DNA from: Salibaculum halophilum
GTDB lineage: Bacteria > Pseudomonadota > Alphaproteobacteria > Rhodobacterales > Rhodobacteraceae
Reading direction: 5' to 3'
DNA: 64,000 nucleotides
Assembly (NCBI RefSeq): GCF_002094885.1
Contig: NZ_MSIT01000008.1
Span: 123,960 to 187,959 of the forward strand
Part shown: positions 46,529 through 59,673 of the stretch, piece by piece
Layout of the letters: each line of letters opens with the position of its first letter
How positions within the stretch are numbered: the first letter of the stretch is position 1
Notes under the pieces: generated by a model
The model's input: only the letters and a program-made list of their open reading frames with translations
What the model was told of the DNA's origin: nothing
Databases searched by the model: none
Program-made: the position numbers and the translations under genes

Positions 46529-47005
46529 CTACCCTTCCTCGGCGGCGTCCGCAAGGGGGTCTTTGTCCTCGGGGGCACGCGCTTTCGGCTGGCGCACCTT
46601 GGTCACGAAGACCTTGGCGTTGGTCACCTCCTTGGTGCGGTTGATCATGACCTTGCCGAGGGGTGGCAGGTTCATTTCCTCGCCATTGGCCAACCCCAGT
46701 CCGAGGACGTTGAGCATGGACTCGACCACCGGCTTGACGTCCTTTTTCTTCATGCCGGTCTCGGCGATGACGCGGTCGATCAGTTCCGGTTTCTTGAGCA
46801 TGGGACCGGCGACGACCGGTTTGGTTTCCTCGACGACGGTGGGTTCGGGTGCCGGGGCCGCTTCTGGCACGGGTGCCGGATCCGCCGCCGAGGCCGCTGC
46901 GGCCGTGGCCGCGGCGGTCTTGGGTGTGGCGGTCCGCGGTGTTGCGGCCTTGCGTTTCGTCGACGTCGTGGCCTTGCGGCTCGCGCTCGATTTGCTGCTC
47001 GGCAT
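46529..47005 (-). CDS. HU-like DNA-binding protein with Ala/Lys/Pro-rich N-terminal extension
   Basis: A 158-residue nucleoid-associated protein. Residues 70-137 form an HU/IHF-type domain (LKKPELIDRVIAETGMKKKDVKPVVES, then PPLGKVMINRT). Ahead of it is a low-complexity tail of about 65 residues, first Ser/Lys/Arg/Thr-rich (about 1-30) and then Ala/Pro/Glu-rich, resembling histone H1-like extensions. HU proteins bend and compact DNA; the tail may add non-specific DNA binding. I chose ATG 47005 because GGAGG lies six bases ahead; ATG 47035 has none. The gene lies between lon and the tRNA cluster, all on the minus strand. Confidence 0.85.
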   Translation of the reverse strand: MPSSKSSASRKATTSTKRKAATPRTATPKTAAATAAAASAADPAPVPEAAPAPEPTVVEETKPVVAGPMLKKPELIDRVIAETGMKKKDVKPVVESMLNVLGLGLANGEEMNLPPLGKVMINRTKEVTNAKVFVTKVRQPKARAPEDKDPLADAAEEG

Positions 47006-47036
47006 GTTTGCCTCCGGTCGTTTCGATTTCGACATC

Positions 47037-47045
47037 AGTATAACA
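47037..47045 (-). promoter_or_regulatory. Extended -10 promoter of the HU-like gene
   Basis: On the minus strand TGT-TATACT forms an extended -10 (TGn plus TATACT) at 47037-47045, with the message start expected near 47030, about 25 bases before the ATG. No good -35 is visible, which fits extended -10 promoters. Confidence 0.5.
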
Positions 47046-47218
47046 GATTTCGCGCGCCGCGCAGGGGGCAAGAAACAATTCTCTGACTGTGACAAGCCCG
47101 CCATCGCGATCATGCCGAAAGACGGCGTCGCGGCCAACGGCCGCGCCCAGACCGATCTTAGCGAGCGGCGGGCCACGGCTGCCGCGGCACGATCCTACAA
47201 GTGCCAACCGCAGCCCAC

Positions 47219-47251
47219 AAAAAAGGGGCGCCCCTGCATCGGACGCCCCTT
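47219..47251 (-). terminator. Intrinsic terminator after lon
   Basis: On the minus strand AAGGGGCG pairs with CGCCCCTT (47244-47251 and 47223-47230), the stem can extend by three more pairs, and six T residues follow. It lies 20 bases after the lon stop and separates lon from the HU-like gene. Confidence 0.85.
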
Positions 47252-47270
47252 GTTGCCGGTGAGGACCTGC

Positions 47271-49685
47271 TCAGTGCGCGACTGTCGCGCTGCCCTCGTC
47301 CCCGCCCTTGCGCAGCGCGGCCTCGATGGCGGCGGCCTCTTCGGCTTCCTGGTCCCACTCGATGGCCTCGGGCTGGCGCACCAGCGCGTGCTTGAGAACT
47401 TCGGACACGTGGCTGACGGGGATGATCTCCAGCCCCTCTTTCACGTTGTCGGGGATCTCGGGCAGGTCCTTCTGGTTCTCCTCGGGGATCAGCACCGTGG
47501 TGATGCCGCCCCGCAATGCCGCGAGCAGCTTTTCCTTCAACCCGCCGATGGAGGAGGCATTGCCGCGCAGCGTGACCTCGCCGGTCATGGCGATGTCCTT
47601 GCGCACCGGGATGCCCGTCAGGACCGACACGATGGCCGTCACCATGGCCAGGCCGGCCGAGGGGCCGTCCTTTGGCGTCGCGCCGTCGGGGACGTGGACG
47701 TGGATGTCCAGCTTGTCGAAGCGCGGCGGCTTGATGCCCAGCTGCGGGCTGACCGACCGGACATAGGAATTGGCCGCGTCGATGCTTTCCTTCATGACGT
47801 CGCCCAGGGTGCCGGTGGTCTTCATCCGGCCCTTGCCCGGCAAGCGCACCGCCTCGATGTTGAGCAGTTCGCCCCCGACGCTGGTATAGGCCAGCCCCGT
47901 AACCACGCCGATTTGGTCCTCTTCCTCGGCCAGGCCGTAGCGGTGCTTGCGCACGCCCAAGTAGTCGGCAAGATTGTCCTCGGTCACCACGACGTGGCTG
48001 ACCTCTTTCTTGATCAGCTGTGTCACCGCCTTGCGGCAGATCTTGGCGATCTCGCGTTCCATGTTCCGCACGCCCGCCTCGCGGGTATAATGGCGGATGA
48101 TGCCCGTCAGGGCGCTGTCATCCAGCGAGAACTCGGCCTCCTTGAGCCCGTGGTTCTTCATCTGCTTGGCCAACAGGTGCTGCTTGGCGATTTCGCGCTT
48201 TTCGTCCTCGGTGTAGCCCGCCAGCGGGATCACCTCCATCCGGTCGAGCAGCGGATCGGGCATGTTGTAGCTGTTCGAGGTGGTCAGGAACATCACGTTG
48301 GACAGGTCGTATTCGACCTCGAGGTAGTGGTCCACGAAGGTGGAGTTCTGTTCCGGGTCGAGCACCTCGAGCATGGCCGATGCCGGGTCGCCGCGGAAAT
48401 CCTGGCCCATCTTGTCGATCTCGTCGAGCAGGATCAGCGGGTTCGTCGTCTTGGCCTTTTTCAGCGCCTGGATGATCTTGCCCGGCATCGAGCCGATGTA
48501 GGTCCGCCGGTGGCCGCGGATCTCGGACTCGTCGCGCACCCCGCCCAGGGAGATGCGGATGAACTCGCGCCCGGTTGCCCGTGCGACCGATTTGCCCAGC
48601 GAGGTCTTGCCCACGCCCGGCGGGCCGACAAGGCACATGATCGGGCCTTTCAGCTTCTTGGAGCGCTGCTGCACGGCGAGGTGTTCGACGATACGCTCCT
48701 TGACCTTCTCGAGCCCGTGGTGGTCGTCGTCGAGGATCTTCTCGGCGCGGCCGAGGTCTTTCTTGACGCGGGATTTCTTGCCCCACGGGATCGACAGCAT
48801 CCAGTCGAGGTAGTTGCGCACGACCGTCGCCTCGGCCGACATGGGCGACATGTTCTTGAGCTTTTTCAGCTCGGCCTCGGCCTTCTCGCGTGCCTCTTTC
48901 GACAGCTTGGTGGCGGCGATCTTTTCTTCCAGTTCGGCGATCTCGCCCTCGCCGTCCTCGCCGTCACCCAGCTCCTTCTGGATGGCCTTCATCTGCTCAT
49001 TCAGGTAATATTCGCGCTGGGTCTTCTCCATCTGCGACTTGACGCGGGTCTTGATCTTCTTCTCGACCTGCAGCACGGACATCTCGCCCTGCATCAGGCC
49101 GTAGACCTTTTCCAGCCGTTCACTGATGGAAAGCGTCTCCAGAAGCTCCTGCTTCTGGTCCACCTCGATGCCCAGATGCCCGGCGACGAGGTCGGCCAGT
49201 TTGGCGGGCGCGTCGGCCTCGTCCACGGCCGCCAGCGCCTCTTCGGGGATGTTCTTCTTGACCTTGGCGTATTTCTCGAACTCTTGGCCGACCGAGCGCG
49301 ACAGCGCCTCGATCGCGGTCATGTCGCCGGGAATCTCGGTCAGGTCCTCGCAGGTGGCCTCGAAGTAGGCCTCGGTGTCGAGAAACTCGGTGATGCGCAC
49401 GCGAGACTTGCCCTCGACCAGCACTTTCACGGTGCCGTCGGGCAGTTTCAAAAGCTGCAACACGTTGGCCAGTACGCCGGTGCGGTAGATGCCGTCGCTG
49501 TCGGGGTCGTCGACGCCCGGGTCGACCTGACTGGACAGCAATATCTGCTTGTCGTCGGCCATCACCGCCTCGAGCGCCTTGACCGATCTCTCGCGGCCCA
49601 CGAAGAGCGGTACGATCATGTGCGGGAAGACCACGATGTCGCGCAGTGGCAGGATGGGGTAGGAAGTGCTCTGAGGCTCTTGCAT
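47271..49685 (-). CDS. lon: ATP-dependent protease Lon
   Basis: Lon degrades misfolded and regulatory proteins in the cytosol. The 804-residue protein has the N-terminal substrate-binding domain ([19 protein letters not shown]), a coiled-coil linker, an AAA+ module with Walker [14 protein letters not shown] and Walker [12 protein letters not shown], and the serine-lysine protease domain with [14 protein letters not shown] carrying the nucleophile and the later Lys in [14 protein letters not shown] chose ATG 49685 with AAGGA five bases ahead; the frame is open to 49988 but that part is not Lon-like. A heat-shock-type promoter candidate precedes it and a terminator follows. Confidence 0.98.
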   Translation of the reverse strand: MQEPQSTSYPILPLRDIVVFPHMIVPLFVGRERSVKALEAVMADDKQILLSSQVDPGVDDPDSDGIYRTGVLANVLQLLKLPDGTVKVLVEGKSRVRITEFLDTEAYFEATCEDLTEIPGDMTAIEALSRSVGQEFEKYAKVKKNIPEEALAAVDEADAPAKLADLVAGHLGIEVDQKQELLETLSISERLEKVYGLMQGEMSVLQVEKKIKTRVKSQMEKTQREYYLNEQMKAIQKELGDGEDGEGEIAELEEKIAATKLSKEAREKAEAELKKLKNMSPMSAEATVVRNYLDWMLSIPWGKKSRVKKDLGRAEKILDDDHHGLEKVKERIVEHLAVQQRSKKLKGPIMCLVGPPGVGKTSLGKSVARATGREFIRISLGGVRDESEIRGHRRTYIGSMPGKIIQALKKAKTTNPLILLDEIDKMGQDFRGDPASAMLEVLDPEQNSTFVDHYLEVEYDLSNVMFLTTSNSYNMPDPLLDRMEVIPLAGYTEDEKREIAKQHLLAKQMKNHGLKEAEFSLDDSALTGIIRHYTREAGVRNMEREIAKICRKAVTQLIKKEVSHVVVTEDNLADYLGVRKHRYGLAEEEDQIGVVTGLAYTSVGGELLNIEAVRLPGKGRMKTTGTLGDVMKESIDAANSYVRSVSPQLGIKPPRFDKLDIHVHVPDGATPKDGPSAGLAMVTAIVSVLTGIPVRKDIAMTGEVTLRGNASSIGGLKEKLLAALRGGITTVLIPEENQKDLPEIPDNVKEGLEIIPVSHVSEVLKHALVRQPEAIEWDQEAEEAAAIEAALRKGGDEGSATVAH

Positions 49686-50009
49686 GTTCTTTCCTTGCTC
49701 TTGGCAAAACGGCGCGTCCCTGATCAAGGCAACGCCACCGTTTCCGGTCTCGGACTTAATAATTGGGCCGTGACGCCCGTTTTTCAACCGCGGCCGGTCA
49801 CGCGTCGGTGACGCAGTAGTGCCTGCGGTCGGGCCTATCTGCAAGGCGCCGGGCGATCTGAATTGGGAAAATGAGCCCCACACCAGTTCGGGCGGTTGTC
49901 CCGTCGTCTGTCTCCATGCGTGCGGACACGGTGCGTGCAATATTAATGTTCTTGACATGCCTGCGGGCGCGGGGCTCACTTTGAACACGGTTATTTAGGA
50001 GCGGGTCCG
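49686..50009. other. Divergent spacer between lon and a small secreted protein gene
   Basis: About 324 bases with no convincing gene. It contains the heat-shock-like promoter of lon on the minus side. Toward the plus gene it contains a perfect TTGACA (49952-49957), but the -10 position 17-18 bases on (CTCACT/TCACTT) is poor. The middle is otherwise unremarkable; open frames there are shadows. Confidence 0.5.
49758..49787 (-). promoter_or_regulatory. Heat-shock (RpoH-type) promoter candidate of lon
   Basis: On the minus strand TTGAAA (49782-49787) is followed after 14 bases by CCCAATTATT (49758-49767), close to the alphaproteobacterial RpoH pattern of a TTGAA-type -35, 13-15 bases and a CCCAT-like -10. 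The position, about 70 bases ahead of lon, fits heat-shock control. Confidence 0.4.
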
Positions 50010-50363
50010 ATGTCTCTTCACAAATTTCTTTTGCCTCTTGCCGCCGCAGGCGCCCTTGCCGCAACACCGGCCCTTGCCGATCGCATGTCCGGCGCGGACG
50101 TCGCCGATCTCCTGACGCGCGGGACGATCGAGTTCCAAGCCGGTTCGGTCTGGACGACGCTGCCGAACGGACGCTACGTGTTCGAGCACGAAAGCTCAGA
50201 CGAGGCCGGAACCTACACGCTGTATTCCTCCGGCGAGGTGCGCATCGTGGACGAGGCATCGGGACAGACCATCCGGTTCTATTTCGAACGCGGCGAGGAT
50301 GGCGTTCCCGCTCTGGTCTATCTGAACGGTCCCGGTGCCGGAAAGGCCTACCCGATCGAGTGA
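50010..50363 (+). CDS. Small secreted protein, unknown function
   Basis: A 117-residue protein with a clear signal peptide (MSLHKFLLPLAAAGALAATPALA, cleaved around 23) and a mature part of about 94 residues that reads as beta-rich: WTTLPNGRYVFEHES, GTYTLYSSGEVRIVD, IRFYFERGEDGVPALVYL. No cysteine or known motif is present. The ATG has GGAG eight bases ahead. It is divergent from lon and ends 19 bases before the convergent tgt stop. I do not recognise a family. Confidence 0.78.
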   Translation: MSLHKFLLPLAAAGALAATPALADRMSGADVADLLTRGTIEFQAGSVWTTLPNGRYVFEHESSDEAGTYTLYSSGEVRIVDEASGQTIRFYFERGEDGVPALVYLNGPGAGKAYPIE

Positions 50364-50382
50364 CGGCACCCCGCCGCGCACG

Positions 50383-53007
<2,625 letters not shown>

Positions 53008-53014
53008 CCCGCCC

Positions 53015-53043
53015 TTTACGGGACGCGGCGCTTTTCCTATATT
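53015..53043 (+). promoter_or_regulatory. Candidate sufT promoter
   Basis: TTTACG (53015-53020, four of six) and TATATT (53038-53043, five of six) are separated by 17 bases. They lie just after the RimK-fusion stop and about 25 bases ahead of the sufT ATG. Confidence 0.5.
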
Positions 53044-53069
53044 TACACTCAGGATAAGGAGTGCGCCCC

Positions 53070-53432
53070 ATGACCGACCAGACCCAGCCCTTGGAGGGCA
53101 CGCCGCTGATCAAGCCCTCGACGACTGCGCACCCGCTCTACGATCAGATCGTCGCGGCCTGCCAGTCGGTCTATGATCCCGAGATACCGGTCAACATCTA
53201 CGATCTCGGCCTGATCTACACCATCGAGATATCCGAGGCGGGCGAGGTGCATGTCATCATGACCCTGACGGCCCCCGGTTGCCCGGTCGCGGGCGAGATG
53301 CCCGGCTGGGTGCATGATGCCGTGACGGGCGTGCCCGGCGTGCAGATGGCCGACGTGGAGCTTGTCTGGGACCCGCCCTGGGGCATGGACATGATGACCG
53401 ACGAGGCGCGGCTGGAACTGGGCTTCATGTAA
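53070..53432 (+). CDS. sufT: SufT-type Fe-S maturation protein (DUF59/MIP18 domain)
   Basis: A 120-residue MIP18-family protein that supports Fe-S cluster assembly with the SUF pathway. The typical VYDPEIPVNIYDLGLIYTI block, TLTAPGCPVAGEMP with its conserved cysteine, and VWDPPWGMDMM are visible. I chose ATG 53070 because AAGGAG lies about eight bases ahead; the frame is open from 53061. A promoter candidate precedes it. The A-type carrier gene follows after 112 bases. No sufBCDS genes are in the window. Confidence 0.92.
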   Translation: MTDQTQPLEGTPLIKPSTTAHPLYDQIVAACQSVYDPEIPVNIYDLGLIYTIEISEAGEVHVIMTLTAPGCPVAGEMPGWVHDAVTGVPGVQMADVELVWDPPWGMDMMTDEARLELGFM

Positions 53433-53544
53433 CGCGTCGGGGCATGGGTCCCCGGCGTCTTTGCCGACAAGGCGCGCCGACGCGGCCCCTTGAGCGCGCA
53501 GACGGGCCTGACTAAATTGGAACGACAAGCGGATCGGAGGTCCC

Positions 53545-53925
53545 ATGTTCGGCATTCCCGGCAAGCAAGCCGTCACCCTCACCCCCGCGGCGACAGGGCA
53601 GATTGTCAAGCTGATGGATCGGGACGGCCACCAGGGTCTGCGCATCGGCGTCAAGAAGGGCGGCTGCGCGGGCATGGAATACACCATGGACTACGCCGAG
53701 CAGATCGACCCCAACGACGAGGTGGTCGAACAGGACGGCGCCCGCGTGATGATCGCGCCCATGGCGCAGATGTTCCTCTTCGGCACGGAAATCGACTACG
53801 AGGTCGGCTTGCTGGAAGCTGGCTTCAAGTTCCGCAACCCCAACGTGGCCGATGCCTGCGGCTGCGGCGAATCGATCAAGTTCAAGGATGTCGAGGGATT
53901 GAGTGCGGAGCAGGGCCGGGGCTGA
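53545..53925 (+). CDS. sufA: A-type Fe-S carrier (SufA/IscA family)
   Basis: A 126-residue A-type carrier with the three cluster-binding cysteines Cys41 (GGCAGMEY), Cys105 and Cys107 (ACGCGES). These proteins take clusters from the scaffold and hand them to targets. The start ATG has CGGAGG close ahead. Its stop overlaps the TfoX-domain gene. Together with sufT and the distant bolA-grxD pair it forms the Fe-S theme of the window. The symbol is by family; an ErpA-like role cannot be excluded. Confidence 0.9.
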   Translation: MFGIPGKQAVTLTPAATGQIVKLMDRDGHQGLRIGVKKGGCAGMEYTMDYAEQIDPNDEVVEQDGARVMIAPMAQMFLFGTEIDYEVGLLEAGFKFRNPNVADACGCGESIKFKDVEGLSAEQGRG

Positions 53926-54251
53926 TGGGCGTCACGGCGGCCGAGATCGCCTACGCCAAAGACCTGTTTTCGGACCTGCCCAGTGAAATCACGGCACGGC
54001 GCATGATGGGCGGGTTGTGCCTCTATCACGAGGGCACGATCTTCGCCATCCTCCACCCCGACCACGGGCTGATGATCAAGGGCGCGGGCGCGTTTCAGGA
54101 TCACCTGGAGGCCAAGGGCTGCACCCGCTGGGTGCACAACCGCGCCGACGGCACGACTAGTGCGATGTCCTACTGGACCCTGCCCGACGCCGCCCGCGAG
54201 GACCCGTCCGAGGCCAGCGCGCTGGCCCGCGAGGCGCTGAGCTTTCTGTAA
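53925..54251 (+). CDS. TfoX N-terminal-domain protein
   Basis: A 108-residue protein matching the TfoX_N domain: an N-terminal helix (AAEIAYAKDLFSDLPS), RRMMGGLCLYHEGTIFAIL, and the YWTLPDAAREDPSE ending. In Haemophilus and Vibrio, TfoX (Sxy) activates competence, but that protein also has a C-terminal domain which is lacking here, so that role is not implied. The ATG overlaps the sufA stop by one base (TGATG). Confidence 0.85.
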   Translation: MGVTAAEIAYAKDLFSDLPSEITARRMMGGLCLYHEGTIFAILHPDHGLMIKGAGAFQDHLEAKGCTRWVHNRADGTTSAMSYWTLPDAAREDPSEASALAREALSFL

Positions 54252-54343
54252 CTGACGCAGCCGATGCGGCCCTTGCCCCTTGCATTTCGCGGCCGTTGCC
54301 GTGATCCCTTGGCGCAACGCCCACACCCGACAGGAGGACACAG

Positions 54344-55084
54344 ATGCGCCGCAAATTCGCCGCCGGAAACTGGAAGATGAACGGCCTTTCCGCCGACCTG
54401 GCCGAACTGGAACGGATGGTCGCCGCCAAGCCCTCCGCAGCGGTCGACACGGCGGTCTGCGGGCCGGCCACGCTGGTGCACCGCATGGCGCAGATGGGCT
54501 GGCCCGTGGGCGGGCAGGATTGCCACCCGGCCGAAAACGGCGCGCACACCGGCGACATTTCGGCCGAGATGCTGGCCGATGCCGGGGCGTCTTACGTTAT
54601 CACCGGCCATTCCGAGCGCCGCGCCGACCACGGCGAGACCGACGCGGTGGTGCGGGCCAAGACCGAAGCCGCCTGGCGCGCGGGCCTGACGGCCATCCTG
54701 TGCATCGGCGAGACCGAGGCGCAGTACCGCGCGGGCGACACGCTCGACGTGCTGCACCGGCAGATGGCCGGCTCCATGCCCGAGGGATGCACCGGCGACA
54801 CCATCGTGCTGGCTTATGAACCGGTCTGGGCCATCGGCACCGGGCTGACCCCCACCGCCGACGAGATCGGCGCGGTGCACAACGCCCTGCGCGACGCCCT
54901 GATCGACCGCTTCGGCCCCGAAACCGGCGTGGCGATCCGCATTCTTTACGGCGGGTCGGTCAAGGCGTCGAACGCCGCCGAAATCTTCGGCATCGCGGAC
55001 GTGGACGGGGCGCTGGTCGGGGGCGCCTCGCTGAAGGCCGACGACTTCCTGCCCATCGTCGACGCGCTGGACGCTGCCGACTGA
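54344..55084 (+). CDS. tpiA: Triose-phosphate isomerase
   Basis: TpiA interconverts DHAP and glyceraldehyde 3-phosphate. The 246-residue protein has catalytic Lys11 (NWKMNG), His89 (TGHSERR) and Glu159 ([11 protein letters not shown]), plus the phosphate loop [10 protein letters not shown]. The ATG has AGGAGG some seven bases ahead. The P450 gene starts four bases after its stop, which suggests co-transcription. Confidence 0.98.
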   Translation: MRRKFAAGNWKMNGLSADLAELERMVAAKPSAAVDTAVCGPATLVHRMAQMGWPVGGQDCHPAENGAHTGDISAEMLADAGASYVITGHSERRADHGETDAVVRAKTEAAWRAGLTAILCIGETEAQYRAGDTLDVLHRQMAGSMPEGCTGDTIVLAYEPVWAIGTGLTPTADEIGAVHNALRDALIDRFGPETGVAIRILYGGSVKASNAAEIFGIADVDGALVGGASLKADDFLPIVDALDAAD

Positions 55085-55088
55085 CCCT

Positions 55089-56261
55089 ATGCAGCGGTTG
55101 CAGCAATCCCCCACCGATCCGGATTTCGTCCAGAACCCCTACCCGTTCTACGACCGGGCCCGCGCGGCCGGAGACCTCTTCTGGTGGGAGGATTACGGCG
55201 CGCCCTGCGCGACCTCCTACGCGGCCGTCATGGCCCTGCTCAAGGACCGGCGGCTGGGCCGCGAGGTGCCCGCGGATCACGCCGCCCCGATCCCCGACCG
55301 GCTGCGCCCCTTCTACGACATCGAGGCACACTCCATGCTGGAGCTGGAGCCGCCGCGCCACACCCGGCTGCGGGCGCTGGTGATGCGCGCCTTCACCTCG
55401 CGCCGGGTGATGGGAATGCGCGATGAAGTCGAGGCGTTGGCGCACCGGTTGATCGACGATTTTCCCGCGGGCGATTTCGACCTCTTGCCGGCCTATTGCC
55501 AGCGCATCCCCGTCATCGTCATCTGCCGCCTGTTGGGCGTGCCCGAACGCATGGCCGACCAGTTGCTGGAGTGGTCCAGCGCCATGGTGGCCATGTACCA
55601 GGCCGGGCGCACGCAAGAGATCGAGGCGCGGGCCATGGCCGCCGCGACCGACTTTGCCGACTTCCTGCGCGGCTATATCGACGACCGCCGCAGCCGACCG
55701 GGAGAGGACCTCATCACGCAACTGATCGCGGCCGAGGAAGAGGGCGAGAAACTGACCACCGACGAGCTGATCAGCACCTGCATCCTGCTGCTGAACGCGG
55801 GCCACGAGGCGACGGTCCATGCCATGGGCAACGCGGTCAAGCTGCTGCTTGAACGGGATCACCGCGAGATCGACGAGGACGTGGTCGAGGAATGCCTGCG
55901 GCTCGACCCGCCGCTGCACATCTTCGACCGCTGGGTCTACGAGGACGTGACGCTGTTCGGCCACCACTTCCGCCGCGGCGACAGCGTCAAGTGCATTCTC
56001 GGCGCGGCCAACCGCTGCCCCGCGGCATTTCCCGACCCGGCCCGGTTCGACCCGAAACGCGGCGACGTGCTGTCGGCCAGTTTCGGCGGCGGCATCCATT
56101 TCTGCGTCGGCGCGCCGCTGGCGCGCATGGAGCTGCTGCTGGGCCTGCGGGTTCTGTTCGAACGCTGCCCCGACCTGAGCCTCGCCGCGCCGCCGCGTTA
56201 CGCCGATGTCTACCATTTCCACGGGCTGGAGAGGCTGGTGGTCTCATGCAACACGGCCTAG
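55089..56261 (+). CDS. Cytochrome P450 (soluble bacterial type)
   Basis: A 390-residue P450 with the oxygen-activation motif AGHEAT (237-242), the ExxR pair Glu268/Arg271 (ECLR), and the haem loop FGGGIHFCVGAPLA with ligand Cys339. There is no membrane anchor, as expected for class I enzymes that draw electrons from a ferredoxin and reductase, neither of which is encoded nearby. The threonine after the acidic residue (HEAT) that directs oxygen cleavage is present. The substrate is unknown. It starts four bases after tpiA and its last 16 bases overlap chrA. Confidence 0.93.
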   Translation: MQRLQQSPTDPDFVQNPYPFYDRARAAGDLFWWEDYGAPCATSYAAVMALLKDRRLGREVPADHAAPIPDRLRPFYDIEAHSMLELEPPRHTRLRALVMRAFTSRRVMGMRDEVEALAHRLIDDFPAGDFDLLPAYCQRIPVIVICRLLGVPERMADQLLEWSSAMVAMYQAGRTQEIEARAMAAATDFADFLRGYIDDRRSRPGEDLITQLIAAEEEGEKLTTDELISTCILLLNAGHEATVHAMGNAVKLLLERDHREIDEDVVEECLRLDPPLHIFDRWVYEDVTLFGHHFRRGDSVKCILGAANRCPAAFPDPARFDPKRGDVLSASFGGGIHFCVGAPLARMELLLGLRVLFERCPDLSLAAPPRYADVYHFHGLERLVVSCNTA

Positions 56262-57493
56262 GCGAATTGGCCCGCGTCTTCGGGCGCATCGGTGTCCTGT
56301 CCTTCGGCGGCCCGGCCGCGCAGATCGCCCTGATGCACCGTGAACTTGTCGAGGAGCGGCCCTGGCTGACCGAGGCGCAGTATCTGCGCGCGCTCTCATT
56401 CTGCATGCTGCTGCCCGGCCCCGAGGCGATGCAGCTGGCCACCTATGCCGGCTGGCGGCTGCGCGGGGTGCCCGGCGGGCTGATCGCGGGCGGGCTTTTC
56501 GTGCTGCCCGGGGCGCTCGTGATCGCTGCGCTGGCGCTGGCCTACGGCGCCTTTGCCGACCTGCCGCTGGTGCAGGCGGGCTTTCTCGGGATCAAGGCCA
56601 CGGTGGTCGTCATCGTTATCCAGGCCATCGGGCGGCTATCGGCCAAGGCCCTCGGCGCGCCCGGCGCCAAGGCGCTGGCGGTGCTGTCTTTCCTGGCGCT
56701 GTTCCTGGTTAACCTGCCCTTCCCGCTTGTCATCGCGCTGGCGGCCACCTGGGGCGCGCTGCGCCACTCCGGCCCGGCCCCGGCCGGTGGGCAGCGCGCC
56801 GACCTGCGGCGCAGCCTGCGCCCGCTGGTCATCGGCGGCGCGCTCTGGGCCGCGCCGCTGGTGCTGGCCGCGCTGGCCGGGGCCGACCTGCTGCTGGCGC
56901 TGGGGCTGTTCTTTTCCAAGCTGGCGGTGGTGACCTTCGGCGGGGCCTATGCGGTGCTGGCCTACATGACGCAGGAAGTGGTGACCGCTCAGGGCTGGGT
57001 CAGCGCGGGGCAGATGCTCGATGCGCTTGGCCTGGCCGAGACCACCCCCGGCCCGCTGATCCTGGTGACCGAGTTCGTCGGCATCACCGCCGGGCTGAAC
57101 GCGGGCGGGGCGGGATTGGGCCTGCTGGCCGGCGTGATGACCCTCTGGGTGACCTTCGTGCCCTGTTACATCTGGATTTTCGCCGGCGCACCGCTGATCG
57201 ACTGGCTGGAACACCGCCCCCGCATCAGCGCGGCGCTGTCGGCCATCACCGCCGCCGTGGTGGGGGTGATCACCAACCTCTCGGTCTGGTTCGCGGTGCA
57301 TGTCCTGTTCGCCTCGGTGGACCGTTTTCAGGCCGGGCCGCTGCACCTGATCCTGCCCGACTGGGCCAGTTTCCAGCCCGCCGCGCTGGCGCTGGTCCTG
57401 CTGGCGGCCGCGCTGCTGTTGTGGCGAAAATGGCCGCTACTTCAGGGTCTTGGCACGGTCACGTTGGCCGGGGTGCTGATCGGGCTGCTCTAG
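56246..57493 (+). CDS. chrA: Chromate transporter ChrA
   Basis: A 415-residue inner-membrane protein of the CHR family, which expels chromate. Two homologous halves are visible, each opening with the pattern of a phenylalanine-glycine-glycine motif: LSFGGPAAQ in the first and VTFGGAYAVL in the second, and each with a following PGP (LPGPEAMQ and TPGPLILV). ATG 56246 starts inside the P450 gene, so translation is coupled. No good Shine-Dalgarno is seen. The link between tpiA, a P450 and a chromate pump is not explained by known biology. Confidence 0.93.
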   Translation: MQHGLGELARVFGRIGVLSFGGPAAQIALMHRELVEERPWLTEAQYLRALSFCMLLPGPEAMQLATYAGWRLRGVPGGLIAGGLFVLPGALVIAALALAYGAFADLPLVQAGFLGIKATVVVIVIQAIGRLSAKALGAPGAKALAVLSFLALFLVNLPFPLVIALAATWGALRHSGPAPAGGQRADLRRSLRPLVIGGALWAAPLVLAALAGADLLLALGLFFSKLAVVTFGGAYAVLAYMTQEVVTAQGWVSAGQMLDALGLAETTPGPLILVTEFVGITAGLNAGGAGLGLLAGVMTLWVTFVPCYIWIFAGAPLIDWLEHRPRISAALSAITAAVVGVITNLSVWFAVHVLFASVDRFQAGPLHLILPDWASFQPAALALVLLAAALLLWRKWPLLQGLGTVTLAGVLIGLL

Positions 57494-57552
57494 GCCCTTT
57501 CCCTCGGGGCCGAATCCCGTATGCTGACGCGGAACGAACGAAGGACATCCCC

Positions 57553-58029
57553 GTGACCGGCACCATCGACTACGGCAACCTGATGCACGAGGCCATGCGC
57601 GGCCTGATCCGCAAGGTGCTGGCCCGCGTCGAGCGCGAGGGGCTGCCGGGCGAGCACCATTTCTTCATCACGCTGGACACGCTGCACCCGGACGTCGAGA
57701 TCGCCGACTGGCTGTCGGATCGCTATCCCGGTGAAATGACCATCGTGATCCAGCACTGGTTCGACAACCTGACCGTGAACGAGGACGGCTTTGCCATCAC
57801 GCTGAACTTCGGCGACGCGCCCGAGCCGCTCTACATCCCCTACGACGCGATCAAGACCTTCGTGGACCCGTCGGTCGAGTTCGGCCTGCGTTTCGAGACC
57901 CAGGAGGAGGACGAGGCGCCCGCCCCCGAGGACGAGGGGGCCCCCATGGACGAGATGACCGACCCGGACACCGAGGACGACGCGCAAACCGAGGCCGAGG
58001 TCGTCAGCCTGGACAAGTTCCGCAAGTAG
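57553..58029 (+). CDS. sspB: SspB-type ClpXP adaptor (alpha type)
   Basis: SspB delivers ssrA-tagged and other substrates to ClpXP. The 158-residue protein has the SspB fold: [17 protein letters not shown] helix, [41 protein letters not shown] and [19 protein letters not shown], then an acidic linker and a C-terminal VVSLDKFRK that would dock on the ClpX zinc-binding domain. The start is GTG with AAGGA seven bases ahead. It lies 60 bases after chrA and 80 before fumC. Confidence 0.92.
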   Translation: MTGTIDYGNLMHEAMRGLIRKVLARVEREGLPGEHHFFITLDTLHPDVEIADWLSDRYPGEMTIVIQHWFDNLTVNEDGFAITLNFGDAPEPLYIPYDAIKTFVDPSVEFGLRFETQEEDEAPAPEDEGAPMDEMTDPDTEDDAQTEAEVVSLDKFRK

Positions 58030-58108
58030 CCCGGCGTGCGCCGGCAGTTGCGGGGCCGCCCGCGGGGCGGTATTCGGCCTGCAACGGCACAGCGCGAGGA
58101 CGACAGAC

Positions 58109-59496
<1,388 letters not shown>

Positions 59497-59500
<4 letters not shown>

Positions 59501-59673
59501 GCGTGGTGAACCTCAACAAGACCCGCAAGGCCCGCGCCCGGGCCGAGGCCAAGGCGCGCGCCGACGCGAACGCGGTCAAGCACGGCCGCACCAAGGCGCA
59601 GAGACTGCTGAGCACCGCGCGCGAGGACAAGGCCCGGCGCCACCTCGACCAGCAGCGCTTTGAGGACGAGTGA
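59497..59673 (+). CDS. DUF4169 small basic protein
   Basis: A 58-residue, strongly basic helical protein beginning [20 protein letters not shown] and ending QRFEDE. It matches the DUF4169 family often encoded right after fumC in alphaproteobacteria. Its ATG overlaps the fumC stop (ATGA) and its own stop overlaps the GTG of the next gene (GTGA), so all three are translationally coupled. The basic helix may bind nucleic acid, which is inference. Confidence 0.88.

Noticed and set aside
46524..49811. 1095-codon plus-strand open frame opposite the HU gene and lon
   Set aside because: It is the mirror of lon and the HU-like gene, which have full domain signatures on the other strand; the mirror protein reads as His/Gln/Leu/Arg-rich noise, common in GC-rich genomes.
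49798..50259. 153-codon minus-strand open frame
   Set aside because: Arg-rich, overlaps the signal-peptide gene at 50010 and lacks a ribosome site.
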